In this document: positions 1-8,829 of the stretch, one piece after another
Layout of the letters: every line of letters begins with the position of its first letter
How positions within the stretch are numbered: position 1 is the stretch's first letter
Assembly: GCA_015039465.1 (NCBI GenBank)
Contig: MU130492.1
Location: forward strand, 208,455 to 225,158
DNA length: 16,704 bases
From: Phlegmacium glaucopus
Lineage: Eukaryota; Basidiomycota; Agaricomycetes; Agaricales; Cortinariaceae
Reading direction: 5' to 3'
Made by a program: the position numbers and the translations under genes
The notes under the pieces: generated by a model
The model's database searches: none
The model's input: the letters and a program-made list of their open reading frames with translations, nothing else
What the model was told of the DNA's origin: nothing

Positions 1-260
1 CCTCCGATTCACTCCGTCTTTTATTTCTATTTTTCATATCGCACCACTTCTTATTTAATTAATTAATTATTATCGTATCATTCCTTTAATTATTATCGTA
101 TCATTCCTTTAATTATTATCGTATCATTCCTTTATTTATTTTATATCTCCGTTATGTCCATATTAGTACTTAAACACCCCCAGCCTAGCAGGGATCCCCA
201 TCCTTTCCTCTTTGGATCCCCTGCTAGCTTGACTAAGTCAGCGTCGCAGTTGCCCTAACA
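1..260 (+). repeat. Chromovirus LTR, 3' part (cut by window edge)
   Basis: This matches the solo LTR at 13360-13772 almost base for base from its CCTCCG block to the terminal CCCTAACA at 253-260. Its 5' end lies outside the window. It differs from the other two copies in two ways. A 23-bp AT-rich unit (AATTATTATCGTATCATTCC plus TTT) is present three times in tandem at 65-133, against once in the solo LTR. It also lacks the 57-bp GTAAGT...CTGCTAG block found in the other two copies (junction at 227/228). The sequence after 260 shows no primer-binding site or gag, so this is probably a solo LTR, but the left target duplication is not visible. Confidence 0.85.
65..133. repeat. Tandem triplication, 23-bp unit, inside LTR
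   Basis: There are three perfect copies of a 23-bp unit at 65-87, 88-110 and 111-133. The homologous LTR at 13360-13772 has one copy, so this is a local expansion, probably by replication slippage or unequal exchange. Confidence 0.9.
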
Positions 261-1160
261 ATTAGGCGCGAAGTAGAGGACGAGGACTGAAGGTTGTCCT
301 CGCACCCAGCTTTGCCCGCATGCCTCAAGTTCAGTTAGCAGTTAAATGAGCCAATTCTATCGTGTGGTGTAAATTACAAATGAATCATAACTAACATCAT
401 CATTACGATGCTTCAAAGTCCATTACTGTAGGCGGGATGGTTGGTTCAATTTTCAGTCGTAACTCAACTTTAAATTTCCGAGTTCGAGCCTGCCCCATGT
501 AAGCATATTTTCTTTATTTCAGATGATTCTGAGTCGTACCGATATTTTTAGGGTTAATCATATCAAAGAACAGCGTAACTAAAGCGTCTAGTATAATTGC
601 GGACCCAGAGCTGGACAATGTGATATCATAAAAGAATACCGTCTCATAAATGGTTATACATGGCCATGAAACAGTGTATCTGGCCTGTAAGGTCTAACTG
701 TCTGGTGACTCACAAGGCATGAGCAAAGATGGATCTAGGCTCATGTATGATGATCATGTATGAACGCAACTGACATCTTCTGCAAACATACACATGTCAG
801 CATACCTGGCTGGCTATGAATATATGCAACACCATTGACAGGAGATGGATTCTCTAAGGGACTTCTGAGTATATTCAAAGTATAAAAGTTCATGAAAGCA
901 TATGAATTTCATGTACAAATCTAATGGCACGAAATAGTATACCACGAAGCAGTCAAAGTCCACAGCACGAGCATAGCGAAATTGACGATTCCAGAGCGTC
1001 CAAGCGAGCCAGAAGCAATTAGTTCCAAGTCAAAGTTGAGAGATCCAGGTTGAAAAGCGAAGCAGGGAGAAAGGAACTATCAGTCGAAACCTTCGCTCTT
1101 CTCCTAGAGTCAACGCCACAAACAAGAAACAAAGACAACACCTTTATGAGCTTTTTCTTC
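261..1160. other. Intergenic, no supported gene
   Basis: No reading frame here has convincing codon structure or a recognisable motif. The only structured patch is around 424-495, where a B-box-like GAGTTCGAGCC follows an A-box-like stretch. It could be a decayed tRNA-derived SINE head but does not fold as a good tRNA by eye. Confidence 0.5.
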
Positions 1161-1164
1161 CCTT

Positions 1165-1524
1165 GGCCGCGCGGGAGGTCTTTACTCTCCCCCACACATT
1201 CCGAGCGGGTCTGAGCGAGTCCGAGCGAACTCCGAGCAGAATCCGAGCAGAATCCGACCATATTCCGACCAATTTTACATCAAATTCATTATAACCACCT
1301 AGGATCAATATACTGCCCTAACCTCTTAAATAAACCTTAATCCTAACCCTAAATAGACTCTAACCAAACCTTAACATAACCCTAAATGAGGTCAGAAGTT
1401 GGTCGGAATTTGGTCGGATCGCTCGGAATTTGGTTGGAATTTGGTTGGAATTTGCTCAGATTGCTCGGACCTGCTCGGACCTGCTCGGAATGTGTGGGGG
1501 AGGGTAAAGTACTGCCGCGCGGCC
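1165..1524. mobile_element. Foldback/MITE-like element with GC-rich inverted ends
   Basis: The outer ends are GGCCGCGCGG at 1165-1174 and its inverse CCGCGCGGCC at 1515-1524. Inside them on both sides come inverted copies of a CTTTAC(C)CTCCCCCACACATTCC block and then short tandem arrays of TCCGAGCA/TCCGACCA-type 8-12-mers facing each other. The core (about 1315-1388) is a degenerate CCCTAA/CCTTAA tract. No clear target duplication is visible, so the exact boundaries and superfamily are uncertain. The subterminal short-motif arrays resemble those of hAT-type non-autonomous elements. Confidence 0.6.
1315..1388. repeat. Degenerate telomere-like tract
   Basis: The tract contains several CCCTAAC, CCTTAAT, CTAACC and CCCTAAA words close together. 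This resembles a decayed (CCCTAA)n interstitial telomeric repeat, the complement of the fungal TTAGGG repeat. It sits exactly between the two inverted arms of the surrounding element. Confidence 0.4.
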
Positions 1525-1640
1525 ACGTGAACCTTGTTTGGGAGGCGGTGAAGAGTTGGGTGTGTCGTTGTCCAAGTGGGTGATAATCAAGGCAGCTCCA
1601 TGTCCCCGTGGGCGTTGAAGGTTAGATAAACCGAGAGCAC

Positions 1641-2184
1641 GTTGCTAGGATTCCCGTGTTCTCTCGTTGTCAGTACTTCGAAGAATGCCTCCTGGGACGG
1701 TTGAGCATGGAGCGGCTGGTTCGTATCAGGTACGACTGGGTCATCGTGAAATTGGGTGACTAATCAAGGAGGTGTTGTATGCCAGGTGTCAGTTACGATT
1801 TGAGGCTGTTGTGACGAAGAAAGAAAGAAAGAAAGGTAAGACTACAATTTAGATAGGAGAAAAGCCCAGTCCTCACCTTGTGTCATAGAACCCGCTATCT
1901 GTCTCAATCCTCACCCTTCCAGTTGAGGCATTCATGCACGCGCCACGTTTGTCGTAGGTAGCCATAGCGGTGAAGAGTCTCCTCCGTTGGTTGAGCTGTC
2001 GTCGTGAGTCTGTTGATACAGTAGATTAATACATTCTACTTTCCTACGAACCTTTGAAGTCATTTTTACCTTGAAAGAAAGCAGCAGTAGTGTTGAAAAT
2101 TGCCACACAAGACATCTGGAGGGTCGTCATTGAGCCGTGGAAGAGGGGAAGAGATGAGAGTGCAGGCGGGGTTTGTAATTTGCC
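1641..2184. repeat. Segmental duplication, copy 1
   Basis: This aligns colinearly with 11189-12240 after removing the 480-bp insertion there. Shared blocks include GTTGCTAGGATTCC, GAAGAATGCCTCCTGGGACG, TCAGTTACGATTTGAGGCTG and CCTTTGAAGTCATTTTTACC. On the minus strand parts of the pair look like old exons. Around 1668-1716 both copies keep a frame with QPSQEAFF...TRE.GNPSN. Copy 1 also has an open stretch reading about MATYDKRGACMNASTG...SGFYDTR next to a GTGAGG donor-like site, with a plausible 60-bp intron (GTAAAA...CAACAG) upstream. I do not recognise the protein. A decayed gene family member carried by a repeat is the most likely reading. Confidence 0.6.
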
Positions 2185-2929
2185 ATCATTCTTTGCGGTT
2201 CATCCAAAACGAGTGCGCCAAATAACTACTAGGAGGGGGGAGGCACAGTTTTACCATGGGTTGAGGGCGGGTTGCACATTTGTATCGGCCAAAATAATAT
2301 GCTGCATCAAAGTCAATTATTGAAAGTACAGGAGGGACTCGGGCATACGCAAAATTGATCCTCGAGAGAATACATGTTTGAGACCCGCAACAATACTAAA
2401 ATACTTCTTTCCGGGCTCTGGAGGATCTATTAAAAAGGTCAGTAGCATATCACGCATCTCATAGAGGACTTTTACTTGGTGCCCTCATGAAAACGGGAAC
2501 AGATAAGCTCGTATCCCGGTGAACCAGTCCCCAATCGTTCGAGGTGGATACGATATTGGTCAATGAGCCCTGGAGGTTATACTCCAGCCCCCTCGTTCTT
2601 AGATATCTTCTGCTCGGCACGTTGATATATTGCCCTTGCATGGTCAAGAGTCAAGACGCCGAGGGCTGGAAAACAAAGTGCGTGACTCCCAGTGCAAAGA
2701 ACCCTTGACTCTGTTTGCTACAAGCATTTTCGTTACCATTCATTTCGCGAGACAAAGTGAGAAGCATACTGTGACTCTTTGCTCCGTACATTTTGTTAAC
2801 TGGCCTATTTGTAGGATTGTTGACGCTTATTCAAGTAGTGGATGAGAGTTGATCTTATCTTGGCTGAGATCGCGATAGTAGGTACTAGGTAGATAGCGTC
2901 GCCATGTCGTGGCATGTCCGTCATCAGGG
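2185..2929. other. Intergenic, no supported gene
   Basis: Short open frames occur on both strands but none shows family motifs or typical splice structure. A 22-bp stretch near 2847 (AGAGTTGATCTTATCTTGG) recurs near 12185, so part of this region may also be repeat-derived. A box-B-like GTTTGAGACCC near 2378 is too weak to call. Confidence 0.5.
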
Positions 2930-4039
2930 AATTGGAGCCTTACAGCTATTTGCGAAATGGACCAATGGTAGACATTTTCTATAAATAGAACACGCATGAT
3001 TTGACGAAACGTGTATGAAAAAGTCATCGCTGGCATCAGTAATTGTCGGGTTCGTAGATATGGATCCCAGAAAAGTCGAAGTAGACACTGCTAAAGGCTT
3101 GAGGATTATTATTGACAAAATATAACGAGGATCCAATCAGCTTGTAAAGACCCTCGAATCTCGATACCCAATTCACAGCTTGTGTTGGGAAAGTAAGCAG
3201 CAGGTGCACCCTTCCGGTATTTCTGATCAGTTATGAGGACCATCAAATATTCGTGAAACATATCCATTTGTGAGGATGAACGAAGGGCGACCCCCATTGA
3301 ACATCTCTTGGAACTGTGGTACCATTACGTGCCCAGAACCAGATGGTAATATAGTCCTCTGCGCGCTCCATTGCATAAGTACTCATCGAAGGAAGTAGAA
3401 TGCACCCTTGAATCCGTTAGAAACTCACCATTCTCCATTTTATTAAAGTTCAGACCGTAGCTGATTGCTAGTAACATACGGATTCCACATCCTGTATTAA
3501 AATTTACCTGCAATGCAGTCAAGCTGTCCAGGCGTCCTGAAGACCTGATAAGAGAACTGTAATCGTCCGAAGAACAAGGACCAACCTAGTCATTGATCAC
3601 ATTTGCGGCTTGGAACACTTTGAGTTACAGGGTTGGTATTACTTGGTAATGATTACAGACCCATATTGGAAATAAAGCATGCGTTAAGTGGTATGTAAAG
3701 TTGCAGCATTCGGTCCTTGATCATTAATTCCTTCTACAATGTCCACTTCCCCCTACATCGATTCATAAATATCCATAAAGAATGGCAGAAAACCTAATAC
3801 TTACTCCAGTGGCCAATCGGTCAAGGTACATGGATGATAGTTTCCCAAATACCAGGCCATGTCCTGTAAAAAAGAAATTTCCATTCATGCTGCCATAAGT
3901 TCCAAGGAAGCGAAAGGCTGCATAACCTCAGCCCTGCGGCATATGACGAACGTCAAAGTTAGAACGCGAATAGTGTCAAAAGATTTACGAAAGTCGACAG
4001 AGTACGTACTACACTGCTATATGACTTGTGTATGTTTTT

Positions 4040-4047
4040 GCAGAGAT
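4040..4047. repeat. Target site duplication, left (GCAGAGAT)
   Basis: This 8-bp duplication is repeated exactly at 4541-4548. The 8-bp length is the hAT superfamily hallmark. Removing one copy with the element joins the GH16 frame ...IISA to KTYTS.... Confidence 0.95.
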
Positions 4048-4540
4048 TAGTGATGTTAAAGGCTCGGCCTGAAGCCGTAAGCCGAGCCGAGCCGAGCCGC
4101 GGTAGCCCAGGCCGTGGAAAGCCTTGGGTGACGGCCTGGACGGCCCACGGCTTGGGCTTGTCTTTTTTGAAGCCGTGAGCCGCAGCTCAGGCCGCAGCTT
4201 TCTCTGATAATTAATTACCACTAGAATTCTTGTTTTCATAACAAAAAAAAAAAATTACAAAGAAATTATATATGTTCTCACAATAGTATGTGTACTCGAC
4301 ATTAATACTAGTTAAATTGCGGTGTCCAAGAACTGAAGCAAGTCATCTTGATAGGCATGAAATAGCGCATGGGAAATAGATTACCTAATCCATCAACAAG
4401 CCGCGGCCTGAGCCAAGGCCGAGCCTAAGCCGTTGTAGGGTATGGCTCAAGGCTTGGGCTTCATATTTCCTCAAGCCCGAGCCGTCAAAAGCTGAGCCTA
4501 AGCCACGGTACTCAGGCCGAGCCGAGCCGTAACATCACTA
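4048..4540. mobile_element. Non-autonomous hAT element, 493 bp
   Basis: The ends are inverted: TAGTGATGTTA...GGCTCGGC on the left and ...GCCGAGCCGTAACATCACTA on the right. They are flanked by perfect 8-bp target duplications (4040-4047 and 4541-4548). TAGTG termini with an 8-bp duplication fit the hAT superfamily. Both subterminal regions (about 4058-4200 and 4400-4530) are packed with GGCTCGG/GCCGAGCC and AGGCCGTGG-type words, probably transposase-binding sites, around an AT-rich core of about 200 bp. There is no transposase frame, so it depends on a transposase encoded elsewhere. Confidence 0.9.
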
Positions 4541-4548
4541 GCAGAGAT
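4541..4548. repeat. Target site duplication, right (GCAGAGAT)
   Basis: This is an exact copy of 4040-4047 and closes the hAT insertion. Confidence 0.95.
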
Positions 4549-4720
4549 AATCTGAACACAATTCTTTCCTGGACCATTGGGGTCGAGCACATTCTTGTAC
4601 CAATAAGGATGTTGAACGTCAGGGCGTAAGCGTCGTTGTGGCAAAGATTCGTGTTGAAAGACCACTCGTACAAAGACAAAGCACTCAAAGATGTGCCTTC
4701 TGGGGATAAAGACGGCAAAG

Positions 4721-5196
4721 ATCACCCTTGCGTTTTGCTGATGCTGGACAATAAGGAATATTTGGTAAAACCAGATGTATACATGAATTCTTGAGTACTT
4801 TATGGAAAGTAAAGCTCATATCAAAGGAAGAGAGACTCGGACAGTAATAGTACAAATGAATTGAAAATATACTGTAGTACACCAAGGCAGGTGGACTCAG
4901 TTTGTTGAAATGGATGCATCACTGTGGCCCAAGTTGGAGTGAGTCCAGTGTATCACGCCAGGTACCGATACCGTTGAAACCGTTACCCAAGGCCCCCTGG
5001 ATCATGGTTCATAATTATTAACAAATAAATGAGAGAAGTGAAGAAGTAACACACGATGCAACCTCGATCTCCCTAATGAAAATATATTTAGCTTGGCAGA
5101 AGTGGACAAGTAGTAAGCAAGTACGCACAAAGTTCTCATTAAACTAATGAAATATTTTCAGCAAGCAAAGATGTGATAAGTGAATGAGTACTCACC
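4721..5196. other. Intergenic between GH16 pseudogene and gene A
   Basis: No gene is supported. It may hold the lost N-terminal coding part of the GH16 pseudogene and the 3' flank of gene A. Confidence 0.4.
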
Positions 5197-6378
5197 CTAC
5201 CAGCCGAAAAGAACTATGGAGGAGAGGATTATCAGCAAATTACTAGCTGAGGAGAACACATCGCAGACCATAAAACAACGAGTCCCATTGCCCTGAGGCT
5301 CGTACCCAAACACCCAGATGTGGACTACACCATCTGATCTTTCATACGTGGTTAAATGGTACTTGTAGGTACCAGTTAAGTCCTTGACATCGCAGTAAGA
5401 AAGTGTGCCTTGGATCGGCTCTTCATAAAAATAATCAATTAGAATGCTATTATGAATTAACGTGAACATAGTCAAAAATAGGAAAACGCACCGTTGAGTA
5501 TATGCATGTCCTTGTCTCTAATTGTAGCTCCCTCGAATGCCTTGTGCAAGGGCGGAACTTCAATGAGGATGTCTTTCTGGTCTTTAGGCTGATTATTCTC
5601 ATCATATTGCCTCACTTCCTTTGAATCCTTTCTGAAGAAGATAATTTCTGCGTCCGTCTTCTTTACTGGAGGAGTTGTTTCCTGTTCTGTTGCTTTAACT
5701 GTCATACGGGTGACATTGACGACGGTCCTCAGGGTCGGAGTATTATCCTTCTCACGAAAAACGGGGATCTAAATTATTTATTTATTCAGCGGGCGCCTGG
5801 TAAGCTGCGGCGTAGAGAGCCTTCCTACCAAAGTAACTTTTGTGCGAAGTTTTTTATCTTCAAACTATAAACATGGCACACAAGGGTAGTTCAGTTTAAA
5901 GAAAAAATATAAATAAAAGAAGCACAAACCTCTTTTATCTCGCCCTCATCAATAGGCTGGAGTCCATTACCCGAACTGTTGATCCAATACAATGCAATCT
6001 GTATTTTCTTTAGCTCCGCGAACGGGCCCCAGACAACGGCATGTTCACTCTTATCGCTCTCGACATGATACGCATTGTCCTTCTTGCCGTCAAGAATGAC
6101 ACTTTGCTCGGCAGTGATACCAGTGCCGAGGAGCTGGGCCAAAACCTTCTGCTCATTTACGGCAGCATCTTGGATAGCCTAAATACGGAAAAATGAATAT
6201 AAGAAAGTCCAGTAGTAGAATGTTGGATAACTACTCCGAAAATGAAAGTGATGGTGTTGGGCTGCAGAACGATGGAGACGACCGGTCCAGTGACGGCTGC
6301 GTTAGCAGTGCCAGAAGATTTGGCCGGGATCAAAAGTTGAGCAGTCTCGATATGGGCGGGTGGAAAGACATCAGACAT
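5197..6378 (-). CDS. Gene A: unknown protein, 5 exons, 309 residues predicted
   Basis: The start ATG is at 6378-6376 (MSDVFPPAHIETAQ). It was chosen because the copy at 9502 conserves it and a TATAAA lies about 75 bp upstream in both. My model has exons 6378-6235, 6178-5930, 5864-5829, 5768-5492 and 5420-5197, ending TAG. Introns are 56, 65, 60 and 71 bp, all GT-AG. The first three recur at equivalent places in the second copy. The last has alternative acceptors and is the least certain. The protein has an N-terminal half containing LIPAKSSGTANAAVTG and WGPFAELKKIQIALYWIN, a charged lysine/glutamate-rich middle (about residues 150-235), and a C-terminal part with YCDVKDLTGTYKYHLTTYE. It finishes with a hydrophobic stretch, LLIILSSIVLFGW, that could be a tail anchor or a buried strand. 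There is no signal peptide. I do not recognise the family and assign no function. Retained frame and introns in two diverged copies argue that it is a real gene. Confidence 0.7.
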
Positions 6379-6450
6379 TGTGAAAGATACTCGGGAAAGC
6401 AAGAGCGGTAAATGAAGTTAGCTTGCTATGGTATCGTAGAGAGGGTTGAC

Positions 6451-6456
6451 TTTATA
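6451..6456 (-). promoter_or_regulatory. TATA box candidate, gene A
   Basis: TATAAA on the minus strand lies about 75 bp upstream of the gene A start. It sits in a stretch (GCGTATAAAGTCAACC) that is conserved at the same distance from gene B. Confidence 0.5.
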
Positions 6457-7026
6457 CGCCTGCGGCCTAAGAATCATTCTGATTAATGATCTGGGCTTCG
6501 TCTGAAAATACTCATGCCCTCCCAATCACATTGATACAAGTAAGCTTCTGTAAGATTGAATTTCTGCACTCCGTGGTGTCAGGATCTTGGGGAGAAGGTT
6601 CTTCCTGATTCTGGATCTACCACAGTCCCACTATTGAAACATTTTTAGTCTATGTAAGGCGCGCTCCGCATGGTTCAATTTATAAATATCATCATTGTTG
6701 TCCTACCAGTATTCACATCTGTCTTATACTAGTAGTAAAGCTCGATATGGCTATGCTGAATCATGCTGAATCGATATCAACGGCTCGCCAAGGTGCATGG
6801 GCCTTGAGATAAAATAATGACGTACCTTTCTAATTGGTGGGCACCGCATAGAAAGACTTTCAATTTCGAGTCATATTGAATTGTTAAATGACTATTTTTG
6901 GTGGGTGTCTCGATTACATCTGAGGATCTATCGCTGCCAAAATTTCAAACAATGATATGACATGATAGAGTATCGCACTGCGGCCATAAAATTTACGCCT
7001 AGTAGTGAATGAATGTATCACGTACA
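6457..7026. other. Gene A upstream region inside palindrome arm
   Basis: No gene is seen. The whole stretch is mirrored, as reverse complement, at about 8830-9416, so it is conserved only as part of the palindrome. Confidence 0.6.
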
Positions 7027-7258
7027 CCTTTAGCTAATTTACCAATGCTTGTACCCCATTTGCCTCGTTTTTTCCCATTGTGTTTGGCGCCTGGCACCTA
7101 AATAACCTCGACTTCATGTTCCTCGGGAGAAGTTTTGTCAGCCGAGTCTGAGCCAACAATATTCTTCTCACTCCAGAGAAGTAGCTTGCCTCGATGTTTC
7201 CCACTGTGTCAAAAATGTTGGTCAGATGGGGTACAAGCGTTGGTAAATTAGCCAAAGG
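7027..7258. mobile_element. 232-bp terminal-inverted-repeat element, left copy
   Basis: The ends are 36-bp inverted repeats (CCTTTAGCTAATTTACC... and its near-perfect inverse ending ...GGTAAATTAGCCAAAGG). The interior holds one about 85-bp unit with the palindromic GGCGCCTGGC(A/G)CC motif. There is no coding capacity and no clear target duplication. It resembles a MITE or foldback element. An equivalent copy is at 8598-8829. Confidence 0.6.
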
Positions 7259-7428
7259 GAAGTGGATGTGGCAGTTCTGATTAGATAGAAGATTGCATAC
7301 TTAGATATAAATAGGCTCAATCGGAATAAATCCTTCGAACACTTGTACCCCATTTGCCTCGTTTTTCCCATTGTGTTTGGCGCCTGGCGCCTAAATAACC
7401 CCAACTTCGTGTTCCTCGGGAGAAGTTT
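7049..7428. repeat. Two units of an about 85-bp interspersed repeat
   Basis: Units at about 7049-7135 and 7342-7428 share CTTGTACCCCATTTGCCTCG, the GGCGCCTGG(C)GCC palindrome and CCTCGGGAGAAGTTT. The inverse orientation of the same unit occurs in the right arm at about 8003-8092, 8309-8392, 8413-8495 and 8720-8809, with a fragment near 8495-8520. Confidence 0.8.
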
Positions 7429-7535
7429 GAGCCACTTCTTTTCCAAGTATCCCTTGTTGAAGGTTATAGCTCGTTGATGGATGTCAGCCGACCGGAAAAT
7501 TTCATTGAAAGGCATCTATAAATTTGAGGGGTTTC

Positions 7536-7895
7536 ACAATAGTTTACCCTAAGAAATACTAAGCAAAAAGTGCGGATTTTGTCACTTCTCATGAGAAACT
7601 ATTTGTTGAATATTTTCGAGCATCAGAACAGCCCTCCCCGATTAGGAATGAAGTACAATAGGATATGAGTAGTAGCAGTTACTGTATTATTTTACTCACT
7701 CGTTTGCAAGGTGCTAGCCTGTGCTGGCCAAACATGAATCAAATTATCAACTAGTTAATCACTGAGTCCGATAAATTCCATCACTGTTCGCAGAAGTTGT
7801 AATTATTTACTCGGAAGGATGGTCCGTAGTACTGGCAGAGGGACATGTCACATAAGAAAAGATTGATTCATCAACATTTGGTTCTGGAAGGTAGA
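7536..7895. other. Palindrome spacer, 360 bp
   Basis: This is unique sequence between the two arms. No gene, RNA or element is recognisable. It breaks the perfect symmetry and would form the loop of a cruciform. Confidence 0.7.
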
Positions 7896-8002
7896 GAAAC
7901 CCCTCAAATTTATAGATGCCTTTCAATGAAAGTTTCTGGTCAGCTGACATCTATCAACGAGCTATAACCTTCAACAAGGGATACTTGGAAAAGAAGTGGC
8001 TC

Positions 8003-8520
8003 AAAATTCTCCCGAGGAACACAAAGTTGGGGTTATTTAGTAGGCGCCAGGCACCAAACACAATGGGAAAAACAAGGCAAATGGGGTACAAGTGTTCGAA
8101 GGATTTGGCAAGGATTTAGTCCTATTGAGCCTATTTATATCTAAGTATGCAATCTTCTATCTACTCAGGACTGCCACATCTGCCCCCCTTTGGCTAATTT
8201 ACCAACGCTTGTACCCCATTTGCCTAATATGTTTGACACGGTGGGAAACACCGAGGCAAACTACTTCTCAGGAGTGAGAAGAATATTGTTGGCTCAGACT
8301 CGGCTGACAAAACTTCTCCCGAGGAACATGAAGTCGGGGTTATTTAGGCGCCAGGCGCCAAACGCAATGGGAAAAAATGAGGCAAATGGGGATACTTTGA
8401 AAAGAAATGGCTCAAACTTCTCCCAAGGAACACGAAGCCGGGTTATTTAGGCGCCAGGCGCCAAACACAACGGGAAAAACCGAAGCGAATGGGGTTGTTA
8501 TTTAGGCGCAGGCACCAACT
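8003..8520. repeat. Expanded cluster of about 85-bp GGCGCC units
   Basis: Units at about 8003-8092, 8309-8392 and 8413-8495, plus a fragment to 8520, each carry CTTCTCCC(G/A)AGGAAC, AGGCGCCAGGC(G/A)CC and GGCAAATGGGG variants. Together with 8720-8809 this makes four full units here against two in the left arm. Open frames in this stretch arise from the repeat, not from a gene. Confidence 0.75.
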
Positions 8521-8597
8521 GAAGAATTTAGCAAGGATTTAGTCCGATTGAGCCTATTTATATCTAAGTATCTAATCAGAACTGCCACATCTGTTTC

Positions 8598-8829
8598 CCT
8601 TTGGCTAATTTACCAACGCTTGTACCCCATTTGACCAACATTTTTGACACAGTGGGAAACATCGAGGCAAGCTACTTCTCTGGAGTGAGAAGAATATTGT
8701 TGGCTCAGACTCGGCTGACAAAACTTCTCCCGAGAAACATGAAGTCAGGGTTATTTAGGCGCCAGGCGCCAAACACAATGGGAAAAAACGAGGCAAATGG
8801 GGTACAAGCGTTGGTAAATTAGCTAAAGG
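8598..8829. mobile_element. 232-bp terminal-inverted-repeat element, right copy
   Basis: It has the same length and the same 36-bp inverted ends as 7027-7258. A further truncated copy, left end only, starts near 8186. Confidence 0.6.

Larger units (their letters stand above)
2930..4720 (-). pseudogene. GH16 endo-beta-glucanase pseudogene, split by a hAT element
   Basis: Blocks of a fungal glycoside hydrolase family 16 enzyme (laminarinase/Kre6-like group, which cuts beta-1,3/1,4-glucans outside the cell) occur in the right order on the minus strand. VLDPNGPGKNCVQIISA lies at about 4590-4541. KTYTSHIAV at 4038-4012 resumes directly after the inserted element. Then come FDVRHMPQG at 3957-3931, WPGIWET near 3850, the catalytic motif GEVDIVEG followed by INDQGPNAATLHT at 3752-3693, FNTGCGI near 3500, AMERAEDYITIWFWARN at 3375-3325, PAAYFPNTSCELG near 3205-3170, and a weak C-terminal FIENVYHWSISQIAVRL at about 2990-2937. 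The catalytic Glu-x-Asp-x-x-Glu is intact. Several small introns can be placed, for example one ending just before GEVDIVEG. Lesions are the 493-bp insertion, TGA where Cys is expected after MPQG, and frameshifts before WPGIWET, before AMER and between FVHPHKW and PAAYF. No signal peptide or start is identifiable upstream of about 4720. Confidence 0.9.
5690..7535. repeat. Large palindrome, left arm
   Basis: This is the inverse of 7896-10183. Matching landmarks are the gene A and B starts (6378/9502), the exon 4 starts (5768/10106), the inverted-repeat elements (7027-7258/8598-8829) and the inner ends (GAGGGGTTTC at 7526-7535 against GAAACCCCTC at 7896-7905). The arms differ by scattered substitutions and small indels, so this is an old duplication and not a perfect assembly hairpin. 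The outer end falls in exon 4 of gene A. Confidence 0.9.

Noticed and set aside
65..133. CRISPR-like array
   Set aside because: The 23-bp units are directly adjacent without spacers and lie inside an LTR of a eukaryotic retrotransposon.
424..495. Functional tRNA gene
   Set aside because: No seven-pair acceptor stem, no proper D or anticodon arm; only the B-box is convincing.
2459..2647. Minus frame with GLVHRDTSL resembling a kinase HRD catalytic loop (FunK1-like)
   Set aside because: Only the HRD tripeptide fits. No downstream DFD/DFG or other kinase motif was found in any frame.
8190..8822. Repeated plus-strand frames beginning MANLPTLVPHL, also on the minus strand at 7034-7255
   Set aside because: They start in the inverted repeat ends and cross the GGCGCC units. 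Their similarity is that of the DNA repeat, with stops and frame changes between copies.
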